Shown here piece after piece: positions 51,350 to 61,684 of a DNA stretch of 64,000 nt. Under the pieces are notes generated by a model, which was given only the letters and a program-made list of their open reading frames with translations, was not told where the DNA came from and ran no database searches. Source of the DNA: Allium sativum (Eukaryota > Streptophyta > Magnoliopsida > Asparagales > Amaryllidaceae); NCBI GenBank assembly GCA_030737875.1, contig CM060915.1, positions 362,139,863 to 362,203,862 of the forward strand, in the 5' to 3' direction. A program made the position numbers and the translations under genes. Numbering within the stretch: position 1 is the first letter of the stretch; every line of letters starts with the position of its first letter.

Positions 51350-51358
51350 TATATAAAC
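51350..51358 (+). promoter_or_regulatory. TATA box of element B
   Basis: CACTATATAAACAG is about 450 bases into the LTR, followed by a pyrimidine-rich leader (CTTCTTCTCTATTC). It is conserved in the 3' LTR at 57579-57587. Confidence 0.65.
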
Positions 51359-51770
51359 AGCCCTGGTCTTCTTCTCTATTCACAATTCTTTTCTATCCTT
51401 ATGCTGCCTCTGACAAAATATATAAATAAATAATATATATATATATAATAAACCAAGACGAGGAAATGCTGCTAAAGATTTCAAGAAGGGGTTCAAGTCA
51501 AGCTAGGATTCAAGAGGAGGTTCAAACGACTGTTTTTCTACGAATCATAGCAACACCATCTTTCTATTCTAATCTAATCTCTGTAAGTCAGTTATTTCTA
51601 TATTTGAACGTTTTTCTCTGTTCGTGACATGAAATTAAAGGAATAAAAGAATATGCCAAATCTCTCTTTCTATTCGAATCAGTGCCTATACTCTTGAACC
51701 TAATTAAGAACTGTTATGATTCGAGGACAAATAAGACCGCAACTATGAAACTATGGACCTTAAAACCATA

Positions 51771-51858
51771 TGCCTATGACTATGAACATTTGCCTATGAC
51801 TATGAACATTGCCTATGACTATGGACATTGCCTATGACTATGAACATTTCCTATGACT
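51771..51858 (+). repeat. 20-base tandem repeat in B LTR
   Basis: About four to five copies of TGCCTATGACTATGAACATT. The 3' LTR has about one more copy (57985-58092). Confidence 0.85.
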
Positions 51859-52025
51859 GTGACTATGAGGATTATTTTCTTGACTAAGCCTATGCCTTTG
51901 ATTAGGAAATATAAACTATTGCCTATGACATAACAAGGACATCGGTGATTAAACACCTGTGATTCATGACTAGGAAAGTGTTGCTTAAGTTTTGTGACTA
52001 TGAATTTGGGTATAAACCCGATCAT

Positions 52026-52205
52026 CTATTCTGTCTATTCTTGGTTTTCTTTGGTTTTAGACCTTGGGAATTTACCTATTAAGTTAGGTCTACCCATGTT
52101 CTTGAACCTACGTCTCTATTCTGTTTATTCTTGGTTTTCTTTGGTTTTAGACCTTGGGAATTAACCTATTAAGTTAGGTCTACCCATGTTCTTGAACCGA
52201 CGTCG
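52026..52205 (+). repeat. 90-base tandem duplication in B LTR
   Basis: Two near-identical units start CTATTCTGT and end GAACC(T/G)ACGTC. The same pair is in the 3' LTR at about 58265-58444. Confidence 0.85.
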
Positions 52206-53169
52206 TTGTTCAACCCTCTTTATGCCAGTTAGTATGTCTATCTGTTGCATAGCATCTTTGGTTCATTCCCTATTTTCTACAAACCTAGCTTCATTTATAA
52301 TCAAGATTGAATCACGATTATACGAACGGTGGGAATGCGGTTTGGGCAAAATATGAAATTTAATAAAAACGTAGTTTAACATGTAAATTGGCATAAATTG
52401 GGAACATGTATTATGGCATGTTCATAGAATTGCAAATTGGATAAATTTGACATGAATTATAATGTGTGTGAAATTTTAATCTAGTATTGACGTGTAAATC
52501 TAGCATTTACATGAATAGTGAACTAGAGTAATAAGTCTAGAATTAGAATGTTGAATCGGAATTGGATTAGCTAATTTGGCACGGTAAGTATATTGGCATA
52601 AATTTGAAATTGGCCGTAATTGGGAGTAATTGGCAGGTTTAGCAAAATCATGGTTAGTGACACTTAATTTGGTATAGTCCACATACCAAAAAGCATAAAT
52701 ATGATTTAGAAGGGGAAATGGGCTATAAGAATGAATGTAGACAATTCACATTTAAAGAGTAATTAGGAAATAAGTAAATTAGGAATAATTTACTTATAGA
52801 ATTTGGCCTAAATGAGGAAATATAAATTTAGACAAATTAAAGGTTTCTTAATGACATCTCTTTTAATGACACACCAGAAAGTTCTAGGGTAACAGAGAGG
52901 ATAGTGTCTAGGCTTGGATTTGGAAAATACAAGTTTCCTGCTCTCCCTGGCTATCCCTAACTGATCCGACGAACGGGATGGTTACTTTCAAAACTTGATT
53001 TGAAAATAAATTGAAACCCTTTGAACTTATAAAACATGAATATGCCTAGCCCGAGGTTAGACTGAGTTGCGATGTAAACCTGCCCGGAACCAACCGGCAC
53101 ATCCAGTAGTCGCAACAATACCTGTCTAATGTGAGTGGTAGCGGCTTTAATTTATTTAGTTAAAGCTAG

Positions 53170-53860
53170 AACAAGAATGGTAGGGTTAAGTTAACTAAGA
53201 CACTTAACCAGTTCAACATGATAACTAGACTGATGGGTGGGGTTAGGTTCAGACTGACACTTAACACAGTTAAGCTAGAATGGGAGGGTTAAGTCCATAG
53301 GAACACTTAACCAACTTAACACAGTTAAGCTAGAATGGGTGGGCTAAGTCCATAGAGACACTTATCCAAACTCAAGGTAGCAAAACGAGACTTGTAGGGG
53401 TTAAGTAAAGTTAATACACTTAGCCAAATTAACATGTTAACCAGACCAGAGGTTGGGGTTAAGTAAAATCTAACACACTTAGCCAATTTGTTATGTTAGC
53501 TGGGCTAGACCGTAGGGTTAAGTAAACTTGAACACTTAACCATCAGGTTTTGATAAAGGAATGGGGTGAAGTCTAAAACATGAAGGGATAATACTTAACC
53601 ATTAATAATAACATGTTAGTTAAAACAGACGGGCAAGGTTAAGTTAAAAAGGAACACTTAACCAACACAGTGTGAATAAGTAGGGTTAAGTAATAAATAC
53701 TTAACCAATATAACTTGGTTTGTGGTAGGGGTAAGTCAACATGAGTTACTAATAACACTTAACCAGTTTAACAGGGTAAATGAGGAGGGTTAAGTTAGCT
53801 TGAATTGACTATGACACTTAACCAATCCAAATTGACGGGAAAGAGAACTAAGTAAACCTT
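53170..53860 (+). repeat. Hairpin minisatellite (GGGTTAAGT...ACACTTAACC) in B LTR
   Basis: About a dozen irregular units, each with GGGTTAAGT followed 5-25 bases later by its complement ACACTTAACC, separated by variable spacers such as AACATGTTAGT. Several mismatches would be G-U pairs in RNA (TTAAGT with ACTTAG). The 3' LTR has the array at about 59420-60110. Confidence 0.8.
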
Positions 53861-55311
53861 AGTTAAGAAAACAACGATTCTGGAAACTAAGTGGTAAATC
53901 TTAGTTAGTAAAACTAAGTAGTAATTCTTAGTATAACACGGGAAGGAGCGAATGTCCGTCTGAGTAAAAAGGAGGCTCCAACGAATTGGGTTACGAAGCC
54001 CAAGGCTTTGAGGGGACGTGAGGGTACTCTTGGTATCCCTCTGTGAGGCTGCAGATGATCCGCCTCGGCCCATAGAGGTTAAGGTCTGCGTAGAAGAACC
54101 AGGGGTATGCCTTGGTTGCAACACATGGCAACCTAAAGACCAGGATGGACCGGCGTGATTCGGCGAGCAAACGGTAGCCCAGTGATAGCGACTCGTCGTC
54201 TACCATCCATCTTGAGTCAATCGAGATACGTGAAGCGCAAAAGCGGAGAACTCCAGAAGACCATATACTTGCTATCTAGTTATGGGTGAGGATGGCCATA
54301 GGATAGTGGGGCACCGGGGGCCGGCGTATAGTTCTCATTTTACAAGGTGTGCCTTTCAATAGTTGAGGGAGGGGTCAAGTGGGACCATAGCCACTGAAAT
54401 AAAAACAGACCTTAGCATCTGCATCGGCAGATATCTGAAAGCTCCCGACCGAGTTCTGTATTCCTTGATTTGCCCTGTCACAGGACTCGGACCGCACATT
54501 ACAGGACATGTGCATCTAGACAAGCGATAACGATTCGCGATACATGCATGGGGAAGTATAGGAACATATACCACTCTAGGTAGTGTATCCTAGACTTGGG
54601 GGCATCGTTCGTCAGGTAGCGTAATCCATAGTTGAACTAGGTGGCATAAATCCTGAATCCGAGAAGCGTTCAGCAGACAGTGTAAACTCTAGTTGAATCT
54701 AGAAGGCACTTGGTAGAAAACCCTAGATTAAATCTAGGCAACAAATAAATAAATGGATGCCTGAAGGCGATGGAAAATACAGGGATTGGGATCACGTTAG
54801 CGTTACTAGTTGGGACATTAGTTAGGTGGTGCAGAGATATAGAAACCAATATAACAAGGAAATAGCGAAGTGGAGAAAGTATTAGAGCATATCCAGTTTA
54901 TCTTATCTTAGCATATCTTGTGATTATCTTGTCTAATCTTGCTGACCCTATGGTTATGGTGTAATCTTGGATTCAGTTAATTCATGTCGTTTGTTTTTCC
55001 ATGTTCACATGCTAGAAGTTACTGAAATTACTCAGGCTTTATGTCTGGCTCTGTTTTTCCTTCGTCTTCTTTTCTTCCGTTCCCTCCCCCCCAAGGTAGT
55101 AAAGGAGGGAATAGTATAGCTCAGGTTAAGTTGGACTGTCACTCTTTCCCAGCTTGAAGATTTTTCGAAGTTTGCTTGGATTCTCTTTTCGGATGCTATG
55201 GCTGGCTCTTTCTAAAATTGGGGAATATAAATGTTGTTTTATGCTTCTTTATTTTGTAAGACAGATGATACTCTGATATTGTAAAGAAATCATTGTACAA
55301 ACTATTTTATC

Positions 55312-55317
55312 AATAAA
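55312..55317 (+). terminator. Polyadenylation signal in B 5' LTR
   Basis: AATAAA is followed 13 bases later by TTCCGCTG. The 3' LTR equivalent is 61550-61555, the one that would end the transcript. Confidence 0.55.
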
Positions 55318-55448
55318 GCAAAGTTTTATTTTCCGCTGTTTAATTTCTGTCTGTCTTGTAATTTATCTGCATCTTTTACCCTAAATGCTCCATAGAACTT
55401 AGTGCATTCCCTTTGTGAGTGACACTAACGGATGTGGGGTGTTACACG

Positions 55449-55460
55449 TGGTATCAGAGC
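55449..55460 (+). other. Primer binding site of B (initiator tRNA-Met type)
   Basis: TGGTATCAGAGC begins three bases after the LTR end GGTGTTACA. Confidence 0.93.
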
Positions 55461-57169
55461 TGAAGGTTACCAGATCAGATAAAGGATTTGAAAAATTATT
55501 TTCAAAACGGTTTTAAAAGAAGCGTTTTCAAAAGAAAAGTTTTGTTTTAAAGGCATATTCCCCAAAGCCATACTCACTATTTTCTCTTCCTCTGTTTTCT
55601 TATCTCCTTCTTTCTTGAGTCTCTGGGGCTCCTGGCTTTCTGGGAGGTAACCTCATCAAAGGGCAAAGTAGTACCCGACTTCCATCTAGGACTGTGGTTG
55701 TTTCACTTACGGCCAGTTTTCTTTCAAGCATATAAGGTTTCTGTACGATGGAAGCCACTTTCGAGAGATTTATCAACATGACTACACACGGAAGGGGATG
55801 AGGAGTTTGGCAAAGGAGCACAACCCTAGGATGAGAAATTCATGGATGTAGATTTAGCTCACAAAGGAGGAAGAAATTATAGAACCTAAGACAAGAGGAA
55901 GTATCTTTACTAGGGTATGATAGGGCATATAATTAAGGACAAGGGAAAGAACGAGGAACAAGATTTTCAGAAGGGCAAGTATATACTTTCACCACTAAGC
56001 ACACCTAGGAGAAAGGTAGTAAAGTTCTGTTGGAAAAGTTTAGTTTTCTGTCCGTACTCTTTCGGTTTTAGCGCTTCGCATTTGTTCATACCCACTTCCA
56101 TAGCTGAGTCTCTGCACCATAGCACTTGTGTAGTAAAAGGATCCCACTAGAGTCTCAAATCCAATTGGTGGTCCGACCATTTTATTTTTGGTTAGTAGGG
56201 ATTTGAGAATAGCTATCGAGTTTGCTTATATCATCTCACATAGATCGTCTAAATTCGGAGGAGATATTCCTTGGGTGCTTGTCTGATATTGGTTTAGGCC
56301 TTTGGGGCTTGTACTTGAGGAATGTCGAGTTCGACTAGGATGGGTTGCGTGAGAGATGAGTAGTTGTGACAGGCACTCTAAAGAGCATGTAGTAACCTTT
56401 CGACCCTTATAGTTATGGCATGGTGGATGAGAGGGAGACCTCTAATCATCTTAGTACATATACTGGGTGCCGTAATTGACATCTGTTTATTTTGGAAATG
56501 GAGACCAGAAACTTCACAATCTTGAAGTTAAATTAGTTAAGATACAGTGGAGTACAGCTCAAGAAGGCTAGATACTAGCATCATACCCTTTTCCTTAAGG
56601 GTGCATCCTTGATTTCTTTGTTTAGGAGCATTGCGCATAATTGTTTCTCTCTTTCCAAAGTATATCCTCTAGGTCGTATCTTCGATCCTTAGGAAGAAGC
56701 CAATGGATGTAAACATGTATTTGAAACATGTTATGATTGGTGGTTGCTAATGGTTGCTCGTGGATGCATATGCATACGTATTAGGCACTAGATCAAGTTC
56801 GGACGCTTGCATATTGCATTTACAAATATGTATTTGTTTGTAAGTTGAACTTGATATGTTATCATATGGATGTTGCATATGGATGAATGGTTGTGCACGC
56901 ATGTAGTATTTACATAACTAGGGATGCTTTCATACATGATTGGACGCATGGCACTGACATGATTCGCATTAAGGAGGTCAACTGAATCAGTAGACCGCCT
57001 GATTTTGCATTAGATAAAGACATATACACACACTATGCATATAAACATGAAAGCATTAGAAATCTTTTAAGGACAATGAATGCCTATGATTGAATGGTTG
57101 AGTAGATGGGTGATTGGATGGTAGGACACATTCTTCCTAACTTGAAGATTTCGAGGACGAAATCCTTTT

Positions 57170-57182
57170 AAGTGGGGGAGAA
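57170..57182 (+). other. Polypurine tract of B
   Basis: AAGTGGGGGAGAA directly precedes the 3' LTR start TGTAACACCC. Confidence 0.9.
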
Positions 57183-60100
57183 TGTAACACCCTGTGATTC
57201 TGTAATGCTAAGATTCACAAATCAAGGCAGAATTAAAAGTTAAAAACAAAATCAAGGGAAATGGGCTGCGCCATTGCGTTCGTCTCGGAATTCTGCATGA
57301 AAACGAGTCCGAGTTTGCGTAAATCGGAGTCCGTATGAGGGAGATATGGCCTCCGGAGGATTCAGCGAAGTTCAAAATTCAAAACAGGGCAAGTTCAAAA
57401 TTCAAATCGGACCCAGATTGAGATGGGCGGGAATTTTCCCGCCCAAGGCACCCAGGTCGACTGGGTAGTCGACCTGGGGGTCGACCCCCCCCCCCCCCCC
57501 CGTTTTTCCAGCTTTCTGCACCTGGTTCGTTCTGATGTATTTAGTCACGTTTTCTGCCTAGGTTCGTCCGCCTAACACTATATAAACAACCCTGGTCTTC
57601 TTCTCTATTCACAATTCTTTTCTATCCTTATGCTGCCTTTGAGAAAATATATAAATAAATAATATGCATATATAATAAACCAAGACGAGGAAATGCTGCT
57701 AAAGATTTCAAGAAGGGGTTCAAGTCAAGCTAGGATTCAAGAGGAGGTTCAAACGACTTCAACGACTGTTTTTCTACGAATCATAGCAACGCCATCTTTC
57801 TATTCTAATCTAATCTCTGTAAGTCAGTTATTTCTAGATTTGAACGTTTTTCTCTGTTCGTGACATGAAATTTAAGGAATAAAAGAATATTCCAAATCTC
57901 TCTCTCTATTCGAATCAGTGCCTATACTCTTGAACCTGAGGACAAATAAGACCGCGACTATGAAACTATGGACCTTAAAACCATATGCCTATGACTATGA
58001 ACATTTGCCTATGACTATGAACATTTGCCTATGACTATGAACATTGCCTATGACTATGGACATTGCCTAGGACTATGAACATTTCCTATGACTGTGACTG
58101 TGACTATGAGGATTATTTTCTTGACTAAGCCTATGCCTTTGATTAGGAAATATAAACTATTGCCTATGACATAACAATGACATCGGTGATTAAACACCTG
58201 TGATTCATGACTAGGAAAGTGTTGCTTAAGTTTTGTGACTATGAATTTGGGTATAAACCCGATCATCTATTCTGTCTATTCTTGGTTTTCTTTGGTTTTA
58301 GACCTTAGGAACTTACCTATTAAGTTAGGTCTACCTATGTTCTTGAACCTACGTCTCCATTCTGTCTATTCTTGGTTTTCTTTGGTTTTAGACCTTGGGA
58401 ATTTACCTATTAAGTTAGGTCTACCCATGTTCTTGAACCGACGTCGTTGTTCAACCCGCTTTATGCCAGTTAGTATGTCTATCTGTTGCATAGCATCTTT
58501 GGTTCATTCCCTATTTTCTACGAACCTAGCTTTATTTATAATCTAGACTGAATCACGATTATACGAACGGTGGGAATGCGGTTTGGGCAAAATATGAAAT
58601 TTACTAAAAAGGTAGTTTAACTTGGAAATTGGCATAAATTGGGAACATGTATTATGGCATGTTCATAGAAATGCAAATTGGATAAATTTGACATGAATTA
58701 TAATGTGTGTGAAATTTTAATCTAGTATTGACGTGTAAATCTAACATTTACATGAATAGTGAACTAGAGTAATAAGTCTAGAATTAGAATGTTGAATCGG
58801 AATTGGATTAGCTAATTTGGCATGGTAAGTATATTGGCATAAATGTGAAATTGGCCATAATTGGGAGTAATTGGCAGGTTTAGCAAAATCATGGTTAGTG
58901 ACACTTAATTTGGTATAGTCCACGTACCAAAAAGCATAAATATGATTTAGAAGGGGAAATGGGCTATAAGAATGAATGTAGACAATTCACATTTAAAGAG
59001 TAATTAGGAAATAAGTAAATTAGGAATAATTTACTTATAGAATTTGGCCTGAATGAGGAAATATAAATTTAGACAAATTATAGGTTTCTTAACGACATCT
59101 CTTTTAATGACACACCAGAAAGTTCTAGGGTGACAGAGAGGAGAGTGTCTAGGCTTGGGTTTGGAAAATACAAGTTTCCTGCTCTCCCTGGCTATCCCTA
59201 ACTGATCCAACGAACGGGATGGTTACTTTCAAAACTTGATTTGAAAATAAATTGAAACCCTTTGAACTTAGAAAACATGAATATTGCTAGCCCGAGGTTA
59301 GACTGAGTTACGATGTAAACCTGCCCGGAACCAACCGGCACATCCAGTAGTCGCAACGATACCTGTCTAATGTGAGTGGTAGCGGCTTTAATTTATTTAG
59401 TTAAAGCTAGAACAAGAATGGTAGGGTTAAGTTAACTAAGACACTTAACCAGTTCAACATGATAACTAGACTGATGGGTGGGGTTAGGTTCAGACTGACA
59501 CTTAACACAGTTAAGCTAGAATGGGAGGGTTAAGTCCATAAGAACACTTAACAAACTTAACACAGTTAAGCTAGAATGGGTGGGATAAGTTCATAGAGAC
59601 ACTTAACCAAACTCAAGGTAGCAAAATGAGACTTGTAGGGGTTAAGTAAAGTTAATACACTTAGCCAAATTAACATGTTAACTAGACCAGAGGTTGGGGT
59701 TAAGTAAAATCTAACACACTTAGCCAATTTGTTATGTTAGCTGGGCTAGACCGTAGGGTTAAGTAAACTTGAACACTTAACCATCAGGTTGTGATAAAGG
59801 AATGGGGTTAAGTCTAAAACATGAAGGGATAATACTTAACCATTAATAATAACATGTTAGTTAAAACAGACGGGCAAGGTTAAGTTAAAAAGGAACACTT
59901 AACCAACACAGGGTGAATGGGTAGGGTTAAGTAATAAATACTTAACCAATATAACTTGGTTTGTGGTAGGGTAAAGTCAACATGAGTTACTGATAAAACT
60001 TAACCAGTTTAACAGGGTAAATGAGGAGGGTTAAGTTAGCTTGAATTGACTATGACACTTAACCAATCCAAATTGACGGGAAAGAGAACTAAGTAAACCT

Positions 60101-61684
60101 TAGTTAAGAAAACAACGATTCTGGAAACTAAGTGGTAAATCTTAGTTAGTAAAACTAAGTAGTAATTCTTACTATAACACGGGAAGGAACGAATGTCCGT
60201 CTGAGTAAAAAAGGAGGCTCCAACGAATTGGGTTACGAAGCCCGAGGCTTCGAGGGGACATGAGGGTACTCTTGGTATCCCTCTGTGAGGCTGCAGATGA
60301 TACGCCTGGGCCCACAGAGGTTAAGGTCTGCGTAGAAGAACCAGGGGTATGCCTTGGTTGCAACACATGGCAACCTAAAGACCAGGATGGACCGGCGTGA
60401 TTCGGCGAGCAAACGGTATCCCTTTTATAGCGACTCGTCGTCTACCATCCATCATGAGTCAATCGAGATACGTGAAGCGGAAAGGCGGAGAACTCCAGAA
60501 GACCATATACTTGCTATCTAGTTATGTGTGAGGATGGCCATTGGATAGTGGGGCACCGAGGGCCGGCGTATAGTTCTCATTTTACAAGGTGTGCCTTTCA
60601 TTAGTTGAGGGAGGGGTCAAGTGGGACCATAGCCACTGAAATAAAAACAGACCTTAGCATCTGCATCGGCAGATATCTGAAAGCTCCCAACCGAGTTCTG
60701 TATTCCTTGATTTGCCCTGTTACAGGACTCGGACCGCACATTACAGGACATGTGCATCTAGACAAGCGATAACGATTCGCGAAACATGCGTGGGGAAGTA
60801 TAGGAACATATACCACTCTAGGTAGTGTATCCTAGACTTGGGGGCATCGTTGTCAGGTAGCTTAATCCCTAGTTGAACTAGGTGGCATAAATCCTGAATC
60901 CGAGAAGCGTTTAGCAGACAGCGTAAACTCTAGTTGAATCTAGAAGGCACTTGGTAGAAAACCCTAGATTAAATCTAGGCGACAAATAAATAAATGTATG
61001 CCTGAAGGCGATGGAAAATACAGGGATTAGGATCACGTTAGCGTTACTAGTTGGGACATTAGTTAGGTGGTGCAGAGATATAGAAACTAGTATAACAAGG
61101 AAATCGCGAAGCGGCGAAAGTATTAGAGCATATCCAGTTTATCTTATCTTAGCATATCTTGTGATTATCTTGTCTAATCTTGCTAACCCTATGGTCATGG
61201 TGTAATCTTGGATTCAGTTAATTCATGTTGTTTGTTTTTCCATGTTCACATGCTAGAAGTTACTGAACTTACTCAGGCTTTATGTCTGACTCTGTTTTTC
61301 TTTCGTCTTCTTTTCTTCCGTCCCCCCCCCCAGGTAGTAAAGGAGGGAATAGTATAGCTCAGGTTAAGTTGGACTGTCACTCTTTCCCAGCTTGAAGATT
61401 TGTCGAAGTTTTCTTGGATTCTCTTTTCGGATGCTATGGCTGGCTCTTGCTAAAATTGGGGAATATAAATGTTGTTTTATGCTTCTTTATTTTGTAAGAC
61501 AGATGGTACTCTGATATTGTAAAGAAATCATTGTACAAACTATTTTATCAATAAAGCAAAGTTTTATTTTCCGCTGTTTAATTTCTGTCTATCTTGTAAT
61601 TTATCTGCATCTTTTACCCTAAATGCTCCATAGAACTTAGTGCATTCCCTTTGTGAGTGACACTAACGGATGTGGGGTGTTACA
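57183..61684 (+). repeat. 3' LTR of B
   Basis: Collinear with the 5' LTR with scattered substitutions; it differs mainly in tandem-repeat copy number (one SalI-type unit instead of three, one extra 20-base unit). Confidence 0.92.

Larger units (their letters stand above)
50902..55446 (+). repeat. 5' LTR of B
   Basis: Landmarks: SalI-type inverted repeats and a poly-C run (51174-51272), TATA box (51350-51358), donor-like CTCT|GTAAGTCAG at 51583, three tandem arrays, and AATAAA (55312-55317) with TTCCGCTG (55331-55338). The TATA box is early and the poly(A) signal late, so most of the LTR, about 3.9 kb, would be R. Confidence 0.9.
55447..57182 (+). other. Internal region of B, no coding capacity
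   Basis: This 1736-base stretch has only short random frames and no match by eye to gag or pol motifs. The tail carries TTCGAGGACGAAAT before the polypurine tract. B must rely on proteins from another element. Confidence 0.85.
50902..61684 (+). mobile_element. Element B: complete non-autonomous LTR element
   Basis: The TSD AGTTT occurs at 50897-50901 and 61685-61689. LTRs at 50902-55446 (4545 bases) and 57183-61684 (4502 bases) start TGTAACACCC and end GGGGTGTTACA. The primer site and polypurine tract are both present. The 1.74 kb internal region encodes no gag or pol. It is structurally intact and is the youngest layer by nesting. Its LTRs share little sequence with the other families apart from termini, a CTCGGAATTC-like phrase near the start and the TTCCGCTG motif near the end. 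Confidence 0.92.

Noticed and set aside
55447..57182. Small open frames in the B interior considered as a novel gene
   Set aside because: The longest frames are below 80 codons, on both strands, with no start context or domain signal.
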